From Marchantia polymorpha subsp. ruderalis (lineage: Eukaryota; Streptophyta; Marchantiopsida; Marchantiales; Marchantiaceae): a DNA stretch of 64,000 bases. The translations under genes and the position numbers were made by a program. The notes under the pieces were generated by a model. The model saw only the letters and a list, made by a program, of their open reading frames with translations, did not search any database and was not told where the DNA came from. Where the stretch lies: positions 2,792,501 through 2,856,500 of the forward strand of contig AP031353.1 of NCBI GenBank assembly GCA_037833965.1, in the 5' to 3' direction. Shown piece after piece: positions 11,543 to 24,940 of the stretch. Numbering within the stretch: position 1 is the first letter of the stretch; every line of letters begins with the position of its first letter.

Positions 11543-11634
11543 CGTGATGTGGGGGCCAAGTAACAGAAATCCAATTGGTACTTTCATCCTTTTGGCTTAC
11601 TCATCTCATCTTATTACTTGGCCCCCACATCACG
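11543..11634. ncRNA. candidate microRNA precursor foldback (21-nt exact arms)
   Basis: Positions 11543-11563 and 11614-11634 are exact reverse complements over 21 bases, separated by a 50-base loop. The arms contain GGGGGCCAAGTAA and its partner TTACTTGGCCCCC. A perfect stem of exactly the plant small-RNA length, with a moderate loop and no coding frame, fits a microRNA or young miRNA-like locus; either strand could be the precursor. I do not recognise the arm sequence as a named miRNA family. Alternatives are the remnant of a small inverted-repeat element or a hairpin from a target-gene inverted duplication. Confidence 0.5.
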
Positions 11635-11639
11635 CCGTA

Positions 11640-12240
11640 CAAGGATGGACCCAAACGGGTAACTTGCTTGGGAAATCGGAGCTCGCATTGACTTGTCAGA
11701 AAATATGATTTTCCAAACCTCGAGCTTGTTAATAAGAAAAACGCTGAAACTCTTTCGATCAGCGAGTGAAAAATCGAAGGAGTTCAAATTCAAAACTGAG
11801 GAAGGGCGACACTTGCTTCTGAAATGAGCACACCGAGGATTGGATCACTCACAGTGGCTGGGCTGCGATTCCTGATTTGCTTACGTGTCAAGGGAAAGGA
11901 GGACTGGAAGAAGCCTTCCGGGGAGCAGAAGGACAAAAGCTCGCAAATGAAACACCCGAGCGATCTCCCGTGGCCGAGCTGGACAAGCTGAGCTGGTCGA
12001 TGACTCATATTCTTGCTCGTGGTGCAAAGCAGGAGGAGGAGGCCGGACGCATACGACATGGGCGGAATCGACGCCATGAGGCCATGACACAGATGCGCAA
12101 GTCAACCACAGTAAGGTGGGTATGTGGTTGTCCACCTGACTCGAGACCACAACGCTCGCTGGAAAAACCGTTCGACATGGCTCGGAGGCCGCATTGATTG
12201 GACCTCGGCGTTCAAACAGTGGACAGAGCGCCACGGCGAC
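11640..12240. other. intergenic region upstream of RPP1
   Basis: Short frames on both strands (for example 11877-12197 plus and 11881-12234 minus) overlap and resemble nothing known. Probably the distal promoter of the P1 gene. Confidence 0.4.
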
Positions 12241-12247
12241 GCGAGAC

Positions 12248-12535
12248 TGGGCTCCGCTCTGCTTCGTGGATAACTATAGTAACTGCAGTCGGCGGGGTCG
12301 GGAAGCTACGGAATTAGGGTTCGCGGAGCCGGGGCATGGCATGGCATGGCATGGCACGCACCGCGGCCGAGACGGAGTCGGGGAGGGGGAGGGGGTGGGG
12401 GTTGGGTAGAAGGGCGGTGGAATCGCATTCCAGGGCCTCTTTGGAAGGCAGTCCGCGCGCAATTAGACCGTTTTGCACCTCAGTAGTCAGTGCGTCAGTC
12501 GATCCGAGTGTGAATTGCGGCTGCAAATTCTCCCC
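12248..12535 (+). promoter_or_regulatory. promoter and leader of the P1 gene with site II, near-telo-box and G-rich motifs
   Basis: Site II-type TGGGCT lies at 12248-12253 and a near telo-box (TTAGGGTT) at 12314-12321. This pair typifies plant ribosomal-protein promoters. A CATGG/GGCAT pentamer repeat (12334-12355) and a G-run cluster able to form a quadruplex (12379-12406) follow. A perfect telo-box (TAGGGTTT, 12675-12682) sits in intron 1. Roles are inferred from family knowledge; the transcription start is not seen. Confidence 0.5.
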
Positions 12536-13831
12536 ATGGCCACCAGCGAGCTTGCCTGCACGTACGCGTGCCTCATCCTCCACGACGATGGAATTGCCAT
12601 CACGGTATGTGCTCCATGTGTCGTGACAGAATTCGAAAAGCGCCCAGATTTATGATTGCCGTTCACCTTGGATCTAGGGTTTTTCTTGCATGCAGTGCGC
12701 GGTGCAGCTGTAACGTACGAGACGGGTGGTTTTTCAACCATTGTTTGTGAATGGAAAAGGTCTATGCTTGGATGCTGCAAGCTTACCGTCCAGCTGAATC
12801 TGAATCTGCTAATCTGTGTCCTGCTCTTCTTACTTAGATCTCAGTGTCGATTGTATACGGTGCGGCCGCTGACTGGGCTCGATCCATCTTTGTTTTCGTT
12901 GGGATCTCGTTTGCAGGGCGACAAAATTGCCACACTCGTGAAGGCTGCCAACATCACCGTTGAGTCGTATTGGCCCGGCCTTTTCGCGAAGCTTCTGGAG
13001 AAAAGAAGTGTTGAGGACCTCATCACCAATGTTGGCTCAGGTTTGCCACTCTTCCGCCCCCTCTTTGTTTTCTCCATTTTGCCGTTGTAGTAGGATGAAA
13101 CTTTCTCATCCTAGCGGATACTGGTCGCCCGATGTGGTTTCGCAGCTCCGTATTTTCTGTTGTACCGATCGGCGGATTTCTCGCCATAGCTTCTAGTCGA
13201 TTCGACTTGCTCCCTTCATGACATTATGTCATGTGATCTTCCATCATGACATGATAACATTGGTAGTGTGTAGTTGGCCCTGGACGAGATTCAGACAACG
13301 TATCTGGACATATCGTCCTCGCCTGATTCATTCGCACGGAGTTGGAAAGGGCGCCCGTTAGCACCCTTTCTCTTTCTCGCTACTTGTTTTCAGAATCATT
13401 ATGTGTCGGTGCCCGGTTGAGAGGTTGTAAGGCTAGAACGCCATTCTAACCAGGTCATGACACCCAAAAGTTTCTATGTGAGCATCGTGAAGCGAATCTT
13501 GCGAAAGTACATGTTTTTTGAACGTCTTGTATCTGGTATTGGTGCCTCAGGTGGAGGAGGCGCCGTGAGCGTCTCTGCACCTGCAGCGGCAGCAGCCTCT
13601 GGTGGCGCTGCTGCAGCAGAAGTGAAGGAAGAGAAGAAGGTAAGTTTCTGTATTTTCGAATGTAGTTTGCTTGCCATCGTTTGTCAAACGGAATGCGGAG
13701 TGCAGCAGGCAGTAATGCATACTCTCGTCATTGCCGATTACACATGCCTTAATGTCAAGTGTGTGTGGACATTCCAGGAGGAGCCTCAGGAAGCGAGTGA
13801 TGACGACATGGGCTTCTCTTTGTTCGACTAG
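12536..13831 (+). CDS. RPP1: 60S acidic ribosomal protein P1 (four exons)
   Basis: P1 pairs with P2 on P0 to form the lateral stalk of the large ribosomal subunit, which recruits and activates translational GTPases in the cytosol. Exons are 12536-12604, 12917-13040, 13551-13639 and 13778-13831; all introns are GT-AG and phases agree, giving 111 residues, the usual length. The N-terminal helical dimerisation domain reads [20 protein letters not shown] and continues through [20 protein letters not shown]. Then come a Gly/Ala hinge ([19 protein letters not shown]), a charged EVKEEKK stretch and the universal acidic tail ending [10 protein letters not shown], which binds the GTPase factors. The start is fixed by the family N-terminus. 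Intron 1 carries a telo-box. Nothing suggests a pseudogene. Confidence 0.97.
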
Positions 13832-16800
13832 GGATATTCTTATTCATTCTTTACACAGATAAGAAGTGTCTGAAATACACGCGAAGTCGATTATGATTTC
13901 CAGAGTCAATGTAGCTCAATGAAGGCTTAGGACCACTTTGAAAAGTGCCAAATTTTGTCCTCGGGTTCGTTTCAAAAGAATGGGGAAGAAATTGTGTTCT
14001 TCAGTATTGAAATCTATTTGACTTCAAATACGAGATGTACATTTTACACGCAAAATTTTACATCAATGTATCATTTTGCTTGAGCAATCCCAAAAGTTTT
14101 CTCATCTCATGGCTAAGAACTGTTCAACTGAAATCAAGTGGTAGGTCCCTACTCTTAGAATTTTTATGGTTGTGATGCCAGGATACCTGGACAAGAGACT
14201 CTCTACTGCATAGTAATGTTGTGTTTTGAATGGACTCTTGGAGGATAGCTCGCTTAGAATGTGGCACGTGTATGCGAGAATTTAACACGTGAGAACATAG
14301 GACCTTGAAGCTCAGATTTAGCTGGGATGTGATTCTCGTCAAATCATGGAAGCATCTTTTTTTCTTGTTTTCATTTGCATATCTGTCAAGGAAGGACCGG
14401 GTCTGTCTCAGTGATTCCGGTGTGGATCATGGACGCGAATCTACGATGGAGTCGCAGCAAGAGAGGATGTACTCGGAGGTTTAGATCTGATCTTCGAGAA
14501 GGAAAGAAAACGAAAGAATGGGCGGTACGATTTAGGACCACTTGGTACCTCTGCTATTTGAAGCAAACTGGACCGTTTTCGTCAGCAATGTCTCCGCTCA
14601 GCAACACCTGTCTTGGGGAAGATCGCAACGGGCGGCAACGAACGTGTAAATTTGGGACTCCAGGTATCTACGTCCTTACTTGCCTTCCCATTAGCGTTGT
14701 CTCAACTACCCAGCTCTAGGATCATTTATCTGATCACGAGGAATCTGGAAACCTTAATTTTAAACGTTGTAATTCTGTCTTCGCCTAAAGTTGCATGCAA
14801 TTAGTTGGATGCGCGTTCCAATACTAGCTGTCTATGCGAACTTGCTAAACATGTAAGACAAATCACGCCTAGGTTATACAGCATTACGACCGCCACTCTG
14901 TTGCCGTAGTCATGTGCCCAGTGTCACTTTATTTCATTCAAGTCTGGACGAACACAATCAAGATGATATGAGCCTCAATTATGCCGAACGTGAGGTGAAA
15001 GATAATAGTTGTATTCTTAACAGTAGTTGGGATTTGGAGGATTCTTGAGCAGAGAATTAGACGGATCTTTTAGAGTTGGTTAGAAGAATTTGGTAAAGCG
15101 CTGTACGTATTGTCTAGGAAGAGTGACAAGTGGCTCCATTGCATGCATGGCCGCTCGGATTGGTGCTGCGCACCAACAACGAAAGTTGCAATGCTGCCAA
15201 TTTTCGAAATTTGGACGAGCGAAGGTTAGAGTGACGAGATTATTGAGGAGGGACGTTCGCTATGAAGCATGCAACCGTTGGTGTTGGAGTTGACGGGTGT
15301 CGTTTTTATCTTTGTCTTGTGTCACATCAGTAGTTAGCAAATCTTCATACGTAATCGTCGTCGACATTGTTGCAGCCGAATTCTGAGTCAACTTGGGCAG
15401 ACTCTCCTTTCTTCCATCAGCCCATCTTCCATTCAGTTCACGTGATGGTATGATTGGCGATGGAATATGTGGACACTTCACAAGTCTTTAAAATTGTATA
15501 CCTCGAGACTCGATAATAGACAATGGCAACCACGGACATTGGTCTCCGGCCGCGGAACTGGTGGAACACGCCAGAGGACGGACTAGGTGGTTGGTAGGAA
15601 GGTAGGAAACGCTGGAAATGGTCGAGCCTGTTGCCACTTCCATTGTCGAGGCGGCGGGAACTTTGGACGTCGTACCGCCCTCTTCCGTTGGCCGAAGACC
15701 CCATATTTTCCTAGACTCTCCTCCACTCACCCCCAAAATCAGCAAGCATTCGCCATCCACCCGATACCATCTCTCAAGTTGCATCTCGACAACTTGAGCG
15801 ATGGTAGTAGCACCATATCTGAGCGTTGTGACGTGCACATCGGTCAAGATGTATTTCGATAATTTGAACGACTTATGTATTTCGAAAACTTGAGCGACGT
15901 GACGTGCACAATTGGTGGTAGCAATTTTTGTCGGCGGCAGCCGAACAATCACACAACCGTCCCGACGAAACATCGAGGTGCGCATTCTGTTCATTACATG
16001 CAACATGTCTCGCATGGTCGTAACCAGAGACGGAATGGGTTACGATCGGAGAGGGAGAGAAAATGAATGGTGGCCATCGTACGATCGGCAATTATCCAAC
16101 ATCGCGACACCTCCGGGAGACCATCTCATCGGCAGCTGACGTCACGTGATCCAGGCTAGCAACGGTAGCAATCTCGGACATATCGGAGCCAAAGTGTACT
16201 TCACGCTGACACCCAGTAATCGTTAAATCCACTTCATCTCATCTGCCGGTCACCGCCTGAGAAAAGGAAAGTCTCCTCATCCGCGCAGAGGAAAACTTCG
16301 CTGAAGTGTCGTACTAATGGAAACAACCGGTCGCACGAACTGCCGGCGCCAACGTGGGTAACGATTCCGCCCCTCGTCGTCGAGCCGACGGAAGGCGCAA
16401 GGAGCGCAACTCATGCTCGTGAACTGGTACTCACTCTCAGCACACACTGTTGACCGGAATGCAACTGCAGTCAGTGCTCAACCATGTTTGACCCTCGAAC
16501 GCCCCCCGCCCACTTCGGTTCGAACCCGAAGTCTTTCGACGTGAGACCATGCAACTCAGCCCTAAGTGCAGAGCAAGCTCGCTCAATCACAGACCCAGCA
16601 TGCAAGTCGGGGGAGGTACCCCGAGCCCCGACACGAGAGACGCGGACGGAGACTGAACGCCGTCCAAGCGAACGCGGTACGCAGTCGAGTCGGCCGGGGA
16701 ATCGTTCAGCGCATCGCAGCGCAGCGCTGCACGTGAACTCTCGTGGCTCATGGATCGTAGAGGACGCGCGGGTTCCTGTAGCTCGGGCGCGTTAACGGGT

Positions 16801-17320
16801 GCTAACGGGTGAGAGCGCGGATTTGCCAGTCTGATCATGGAAATAGAATGTTCAGAGCGGGCCGTGTTTCTTGAAGATCAAGCTTCAGCGTAGCGGAAAA
16901 AGCGCGCCTCCGGGGGGCGTCCGAATTTTCGTCGCGGGTCGAGCGACAGAGCGACTGATTTCGATTCGATCGAGCCCGAATTTCGTGCCCTGTCTGCACT
17001 GTCATCGACTCTGCCATCATTCTTCCCCTGCTGCGTCGTCGTCGTCGCGTGAACTCCGAAGCGTTTCTCTGTTTTTGCGAGCACGAAGAAGAATTGCGTG
17101 AGCGAAATTTCGGATTTGTTCGATCTTGTCGGGCGAGAGGGGTCGGGTTCGATCGAGTTCAGATCTCCCGGAAAGCGTTAGATGAGAGAGAGGCGAGCGG
17201 TTTGAGAGCTTGCTCGAGGTCGCGTTTTCTGGCTGGGGCTCTGGGACTGTCGAGGTGAAGGAAGGCAAAGCTGCGGAGTGCTGTGTCGTCGGGCCCTTTG
17301 AAAGTTGAGGACGCAACGAG
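13832..17320. other. intergenic region, no gene recognised
   Basis: The left part is the 3' flank of the P1 gene and the right part (about 16.2-17.3 kb, GC-rich) the promoter and leader of the PPME1 gene. A minus-strand frame at 15488-16015 (175 codons) and a plus-strand frame at 14375-14719 (114 codons) have no recognisable domain. Around 15.79-15.93 kb short blocks (ACTTGAGCGA, GACGTGCAC, TATTTCGA) recur, indicating a small degenerate local duplication inside the former frame. Confidence 0.45.
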
Positions 17321-20300
17321 ATGGAGAGGGTTCCTAAGAGCCAGGAAGACATCGGAGTGGAGTCGTCCACTCTCGGTACGTTTATGCTGAGTTTGGACGA
17401 TCCCATTATGGAAGAGGGAGAACAGTCTGAGGACACCAGTACCGGCGAGAGATCTGTATTTGCGCCGTCATCCATACCTCCGCGACCATTTCGAGAGTAT
17501 GTGTCTGCAATTTCACGATAGAATTTTTGCTATTGGCGTGCTCAGCTCTCTCTCTCTCTCTGTCCATATTTCAAATTTGAACTTTACGAAAGGCTGAATT
17601 AGTTGCTCATGACCATCCAACCTTTTTCATTATTTCATGGATGTACTGCGAGCTGAGTTTTGTGTTTGAAGCTGGAAGTCGCACCGTCGTTGATAGATTA
17701 TTTCCCACAGGAGGTCCGGACTGACTGTTTGGTTCCTCCTGGGGCTCTTGCCCGTTGAGCTGTTGGTTACTCAATCTTGATAATGTTTTGAGTTAATTTT
17801 ACGCGAGAAATCGATGGTCCTTTCCTGTTTCTAATTGGTTGATTGTAATTTAAGAGTTGCTACTGTTACTTTAACATTTTTGGTTTCATGAGATATTCTG
17901 TGAACTTCTGGGCTCCCTCCATTGACATCGACTTTCAACTCCCTGCTTTTCATGAATTTCTCGTGCCAGACCAGCAACGAGCAAGTATGCCCCTCTACCG
18001 TGGGAAGGACACTTTGATCAAGAGCAAAATATCACAATTCCAGCCACTGGCGAGGTAGTTATCGGTGCTCGTCATATTATGTGCACCTAGGTCCGTCATT
18101 AGCTGTGGTCTCCAGTTACCGCCCACATTCGTTCTTCGGTGTCTCAGCTCATGTTTTCTTGCAAACAGGTATTTCATGTGTATGTGGCGGGATCCCAGGG
18201 TCCCGTAGTATTCTGTCTTCATGGTGGGGGCTACTCCGGGTGAGACTTCTTCCACTTATCCTCCTTTTAATGATCGTCCACTTTGTTCCAAGTCACGTGC
18301 ATCTGATTTCGCGCTCGACTACAGAAATGACTTATAGTCGATTGGGTCATTCTTTTCGAAAATTCAAAGGACATCGTTGTGTATTGCGAAGATGAACAGC
18401 AATTTGGACCATTTTTAGGACATATATAATAGGCCTACATATTATCGGAAGATGATCAGCCTCTCCTTTTAAATAAGGTGTCTTCTATTATCCAGGCTGT
18501 CGTTCGCTTTGGCGGCAGGAAAGATGAAGGATAAAGTACGAGTTGTGGCAATGGATATGCGAGGCCATGGTCAAACTCGCACTAACAATGATGCCGACTT
18601 ATCTGCAGAGGTAGGATACAACGCGTTAAGATATTGTCACATCCGCTTACACATTATGTCGTTGAATAGGGAAGGATGAGCGTTTGTTTCTTTCAAGTAC
18701 CTTTTGCACAGTATTGCAAGTGTCGTCCTACCGTCAAACTTATGTCGATCTGCTGTAATGTTTTGACATGTCTCCAAGCTGAGAAATCAAGTCCACGAAT
18801 ACACTGAAACACAATTTCGTAAATTTTTTTGCATGTCGCAGACCTTGTGCTCGGACGTCGTCAGTGTGATAAACACGATGTTTAGTCAAGCTCCACCAGC
18901 TATCATCCTCATCGGCCACAGGTATGAAAAATTCTACCCTCGAACTATGCAGCTGTAGCTCGCATTCATATCAATTTAGGCCTCGGGATGAGCTTAAAAT
19001 CCATTTGTTACCAGACTAATGGAGCCGTCCTTGTGCCTCAGAAGGATTATGACATGGGCATATAGAAATTGATGTTAAGAATAGAATGGAACAGGATAGC
19101 TAGCCCGTAGTTGACAGAAACTTTACAGCTTATCAGGATGGTGATACACTATCATCCATACATTCAAGAGAAACGTGATCTATCTATCTTTTGGCTCAGT
19201 CTTGTACCTTGTCAAGCAGCATGGGAGGAGCCATAGCTGTAAGAGTAGCAGCACAAAGAGTACTTGCTACACTTGCTGGTGTAGTGGTTGTCGATGTTGT
19301 TGAGGTGCGTATAACACTTTGCTCTCACGAAGATTTAAATCCTGTAACAAGTTCTGTGAGTGTTTCTGTTCTTCTTCCATACTCTAAGCTGACAACTATC
19401 GTTATTTGAAACTTCAGGAAATTTGGAACTCCTGCGTCGTGACCTCGACCTAGAGACTAGAGGTTGGCACTTACTTCGGCATGAAATGAATTTTTTTCAG
19501 GGAACAGCAATGGCGTCTCTAATGCACATGCAAAAAATCTTATCAAGTCGCCAAATGCACTTCCAGTCACCTGATCAAGCCGTACGTTTCAAGAATTTTA
19601 CCTGAAGTCTCTTTATACAATAGTGCTCGCTCGCCTGCCTGCAATCTGAAGAATCTCATATTGTTAATGACTTCTGTCTGCGTAGATTATATGGAGTGTA
19701 AAAGGTGGAGGTGCGTTAAGGAATATCGAGTCAGCTCGAATCTCAGTTCCTTCCACATTAATGTTTGACAACGAGAAACAATGGTATCTTCTCTTACTCC
19801 TCAGTTTGATGCAGATGTTTTATGCACTGTATGTGAAAATAAAGTGTACAAACCATCTTGGGTTCTAGAAAGACCCGTCTCCTAATTGTCGGTATATTTG
19901 CACAGCTATGTTTGGCGAACGCCTTTGCAAGACAGTGAGGCCTATTGGAGAGGCTGGTACGTTGCTACTTAAATCTCATCATGATAAGTGCGTCTTGGAT
20001 CGAATACTCTCTTATACTGCCACTTTTAACATGTCTCATTTATAAGTATTGAACTCTATGAGAAGCTGCAGCAAGGTGATTTCTTTCGGTTGGAAGGTCT
20101 ATGAGTGAGATCCAGTCGAAGATTTATGGAACGTACAAGTTTTTTGCAGGTATGAGGGTTTGTCAGAAGCATTTTTGTCATGTCCAGTCGCGAAACTCCT
20201 TTTGTTGGCAGGGACGGACAGACTTGACAGGTACACTACATCACCTGGCTTCAGCAGTTTGTAGGAAGTTTTATAGAGTAAAGACCAGGATTAGTGAAGA

Positions 20301-20949
20301 TTAGGGTTACGAGAATTATTTGTATATATCTTCACATCTTTAACGACTCGCGGCTTTTCTGGAAAATATCTGGGATTTTTGCGTGATGCAGATCATTGAC
20401 CATAGGTCAAATGCAGGGAAAGTTCCAAATGATTGTCGTTCGTCATTCTGGCCATGCTATTCAGGTGATGTGACCTACGAACACGATAAAAAGGAAGGAT
20501 GAAAGTCATGTTGGTGGCGATCTCAATGCAGGAAATAATGAAGTATATGCTTTGCTGCTGTTGTCTATATTGTTGATTGTCGCACGTTTCCTTGCCCAAG
20601 GAGAAAGACTTAAACCTCACCATTGGGATGACCAGGAAGATGAGCCGGACGAGTTTACAGCCGCCGTTTTGAGCTTCATCGCTCGAAACCGGATTGGCAC
20701 TTACGGGATGGAGGTAAGGATATCTATCTCGTCACTGATCCACACTTGCATCTTTTTTCCGGGTATACATTTCTTGTTTGAGCTCCGCAAATATTTGTCT
20801 TGGTTTTGAGTCCAGAAGGAAGAGTAGAATTGTACAGTTTATCATATCCTTCGAAGAGCTTCTGGTGACATTTACTCACGTGCTCGACTTGTCTTCCCCT
20901 TCAGATTCCCGGACTTCGCCGACCGATTCAACTGAGATCCAGTAACTGA
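17321..20949 (+). CDS. PPME1: protein phosphatase methylesterase 1 (13 exons)
   Basis: Alpha/beta-hydrolase that removes the methyl ester from the C-terminal leucine of the PP2A catalytic subunit, controlling holoenzyme assembly. Exons: 17321-17496, 17970-18054, 18169-18239, 18496-18610, 18842-18921, 19220-19304, 19501-19581, 19686-19783, 19906-19956, 20150-20230, 20392-20464, 20636-20713, 20905-20949. All junctions are GT-AG with consistent phase, giving 372 residues, close to the family length. Visible landmarks are the oxyanion-side LHGGGYSG, the nucleophile elbow GHSMGGA (Ser176, split across the exon 5/6 junction), the catalytic Asp201 in VVDVVEGTAM and His329 in RHSGHAI. The Ser-Asp spacing of 25 equals that of the human enzyme. 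LLLLAGTDRLD and IGQMQGKFQM are also family signatures. The gene looks intact. A short CT microsatellite lies in intron 1 near 17.55 kb. Confidence 0.97.
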
Positions 20950-23900
20950 CGAACGACGAATTTTGATTCAAGCCTTGCAGAAATTTTGTTATCACGACTC
21001 ACTCTTCACATTTGCACATTTTTGTGTGGATAGCATTTTCTGACTGCAGTTCATGTACTGCAGTCAAAGTGACTGTGATCCCCGGAAGGTGGTAGAGCCC
21101 CCCAGCCATACTTTCAGTGTCGATGCACGAGATAGTCTGCTGATATTTTGGTCACCTCCTTGAGTCCCAGATGAGCATCCGACGATCACATGTGTCCCTG
21201 TGTAAGTTCAATGAGACGGCGAAGATGAAACAGCCACTTGTCAGATGCTACAACCGTTATTTTCTGTACTCAACGCACCAATGTGCTTCATAGTCACGTC
21301 ATCGGAACTCCGAATAGCATTAGTGTTGAAACTTGTGAAAACGAAACTGGTACAAGCTAATATTGTACGTCATTGGAAATGTACGTTTGCGAACGGTGTG
21401 TATGAAAGTATATGAACGACATTGTATGAAAGTCGCTGTACATTCATCGATTTTACGTTCGCTTTCACCAATCTCCGGCCGTATTCCCCTATGAGCCGTC
21501 TTTGAAAAGTCGAGCCACTGGTAGACTCCCGTCATTCAAGACGTATGTAAGACAAGTTTCAAATCGTCGTAGAATAGACGCCAAGGTGAAATATATCTCA
21601 AATTGTAATTTTCCTCCAAAATCGGGTGCCACATTAGTCACGACCTACTATTTTCATTCCCATCTTGAATACAATTGTCCACAGGTGCGCTCTGAAGTGG
21701 AATGAGAGGTGCGAGCTGTCTTGCCTTATCCTTGATCAATTTCACTTGAACACTAAAACAACGAGGTGTCAAGATAAGAGTTCTCTATCCGTGGTCACTA
21801 CATGACACTCAAACTTTTGTTAACTATTTGGAATTCGATCTAAACGTGAATTGGCGAAACGGTTTTATCCCAGTTGATCGTCTCCTAAGTACACACTTTG
21901 TTTTGAGTAGTGAAGGACAATCAGCAAGGTCTGCCCTTGATCACTTTTAAGTTTGCCGAATTAGCATAAACCATAAAATGTCATGACAGCGACAAAGAAT
22001 TGTAGTACGGATCGTTGCTTCAGAATAGGCTTTTCATTTCCCTATCCTTGCGAACACTAGGCCATATATGGCTCACTGTCTGATCAACATTCAGTTATGA
22101 TAATCAACAGGATTCAATTTGCAATTCTCATTGCCCTGTACACCACGTGGCTCACCGTACCCATTACGTAATTTGTACAAGTTAAGAGGTGTCTATTTGA
22201 CATTCGTGCAAAGAACTGACAGTGACTTGTCGACGATAGATCTCTGAGATACAATGAAGCGAAGAAATGTTTGGGACGGACAAGCGATAGACAGCTCTCT
22301 TGAAATAGGAGAGGTTAAGAGCTGCGATCCATGAAGTGATCTCATGGATCGCCTTTTCTGCAGAGTTCCAGCACGTGAAGTCTCAATCGGAGCTCCATCG
22401 GCGTGTATTTGGGCTTTCTGTGAGAAGCAATTTCAAAAGAGTAGAGAGGCCCACGCTGCAACCCAAGCGAAACCGCCGAACGGAGCTGGCAAAGAGTAAG
22501 CTCTATCTTCCATCAAAGCTGTTGTGTAGCACCTGCATGGAAGACGATGTTCGTCAGAGCTCACACGAGTCAGCCGTCCGAATAGCATCCATCTACATCG
22601 TGGATTCTCCAAGATTATTCAGAAATCAGATATAGATTCTCCATGATTGTATTCTCACAAAATCATGCACCGTTCATTCTGAAAGAAATTATTTTCATTG
22701 AAAAGCTGGAGTCTACAAAAATGATAGGTTGATTACATTAAAGAATGAAAGAAATTATAACCGAGCGGTCAGACAAGTTCAGTACTTTGGAGCTATACCA
22801 TTTTCGTATATCCTAGAATTATTGCCCCTTCCTATGGTCCATGTATGATACAAAACGCATATTTGGTGAAAAATATTAATCTTGTTTTGGTCACTTTCTA
22901 GAGTAACAAAATAAGGCAATATCCTATTCTGTTCAGACAATATAATAAGTAATTAAGCAAGAAACGAAGATAAGAGAGAGAACCACTTACGACCCAGAAA
23001 AGGCAACGAGGCCAAACGTTAGAAGACCTCCGAACTGCACATATGAAAAATCCACATCAATAACCTCGGAACCCCACTAGTTGATATAGTCTTTCAACTT
23101 CAGAACAGGGCTAACTATTAGTTTCGGATTTCCCTTTTTCGGTTCATCCACACTTATGGTCAAACTTTGTGCTTTACTTTACACTAAAGAGATGCTTTTA
23201 AACAAAACCTTTTAAATCGTAGCTGTGTAGGAAAAACTCCCTTCGTTGCTAATCAGACAGCCTAGTAGTTGCATGGATACTCTGTAAGACGTGATCGATT
23301 CAAACCCCTCAAAATCTGGAAAGGTCCAATTTGATCACACTGGATACCATCTCTAGTGACAGTTCTGAGTGAAAAGAATCGAGTTAGTCGGTAGACTACG
23401 ACAAACTCATGAAAAAATTGGTTTGGAAATCATAAGCAAAACAGGTACTCACAATATGTGGTCGCTTAGTTAAAGGGGCAGCAAGCATTGCCGCCGTATG
23501 CGCGAGATGATAAGTATTAGCTGTCACCCAGATCTGGAAGATCAACCACAGGCAATCTGTGAGACTCAGTTCCCAGAACTCTACAATTCCAAGGTTTGAT
23601 TCGTACTAACTGAACGACTCTGCATGACCACGTATATACGTTCCTAGACAATCACGTTTGAACAGAACGTTTGATGATGGATGTCCAAGCCCTTCTCCTG
23701 GAGGCAAGGTTGTCATAACTTCAAAGTGTTGGGACACTTCGTTACTTAAGCCCTGAGGAGAAAGCAGAACATGTAAAAACTGCAAGTAAAGCTGACAAAC
23801 GACAACTAGCTCAAGCTTTGTGAAGGCGTTTTTCAGCACGTACATCTTTATACACCATGTTCTGGGGCTTGAAAATGTGCTGGCCGTAAGTCCCAGCAGC

Positions 23901-24940
23901 TAGAGCAAGCATACCTGTAGCATAAGAGGAGAAAGTGCAGAAAAATTCAAGAAACGCGACGACAAGACTACCATTCCTACAAGTCTCGGTCAGAGCACAT
24001 TTTCGTGAAATGTCGTTGAATGATCCACAATACAGTAGATAATCTTCGACTACAACTTCAACTACCCAGAGCATCTTTGATTCCCCACGATCGACTAAGA
24101 TTGCAGTTCAGAAAAACCACAGAAGCTTAATCGAAACTATGGCCTGACCGTTCCGTTATGAAAGATGAATTCGACAGCAAAGAACATACCGATTCTAACA
24201 AAGAGATTGGGAGGGCTTACAATGCAGGATTTGAGATACGTTTGCTTTTAGAGAAAATGTCCACTAATGATGACGGTGCTCAAGCTTGCAAAACACAAAC
24301 CTTCACCTACTGGTGAGCACCAGAAACATATTTAGTTCTTGATACACTATCCTGGGGTTAGTGGACCAGAGTCCTCAAGAAGAACCCAAGGCTACCATGG
24401 CATGTAGCGATCAGGTCAATAATCCACGTGAACATCACGCACCATCCCATCGCCACCTTCAAATTCTAATTGGAGATATTGTTAAATAATTGGCACTTCT
24501 AAAAAGAGAATTCCGGGGCAAGTGTTATTGAGGATGTTCTCAGAGGTTATCAACTGAGATAGAATATACAGGGATGAAGGCATAAGAATGGAATTTAAGT
24601 GTGCCCTGTCCATGAATGTCCGTAATATTGTGCTAACCACGAGCCTGAGCAACTCCAACTCGGAATATTTGCTTTGGGGCCTGCTGTTAGAACGTAAAGG
24701 TGTGTTGGTGACCGCAATTCGATCAGATCTGTTATTTACGAGCCACTTAAAAAATCCGTTTCACACACGAGAGAGCTCTCCCGACTCTTCACACAAAGGC
24801 AAAGCTGAAAACAACAGCAGAGAAAAGAATTGATGCAGTTATTGACATGAATCTTGCGACTTTTGCAACTTCCGAGACAGCAACAGTTTATCAGAGTCCA
24901 ACAAGAACGGAGAAAATTCAGCTCACGATAAAGTGAGTCA
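20950..24940. other. intergenic region, no gene recognised
   Basis: About 4 kb without a convincing coding segment. The longest frames (22336-22635 plus; 23606-23845 and 23811-24074 minus) resemble nothing known. A small exact foldback with 11-bp arms (GCGATCCATGA and its complement) lies at about 22323-22352. I see no transposon termini or target duplications. Confidence 0.45.

Noticed and set aside
14375-14719. 114-codon plus-strand frame as a gene
   Set aside because: No recognisable family and overlapping frames of similar length; insufficient support.
15488-16015. 175-codon minus-strand frame as a gene
   Set aside because: No domain, no splice context, and it includes a local degenerate duplication. 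Left as unrecognised.
16517-16536. GGTTCGAACC stem-loop resembling a tRNA T-arm
   Set aside because: No matching acceptor stem, D-arm or anticodon arm could be placed on either strand; it is only a small palindrome.
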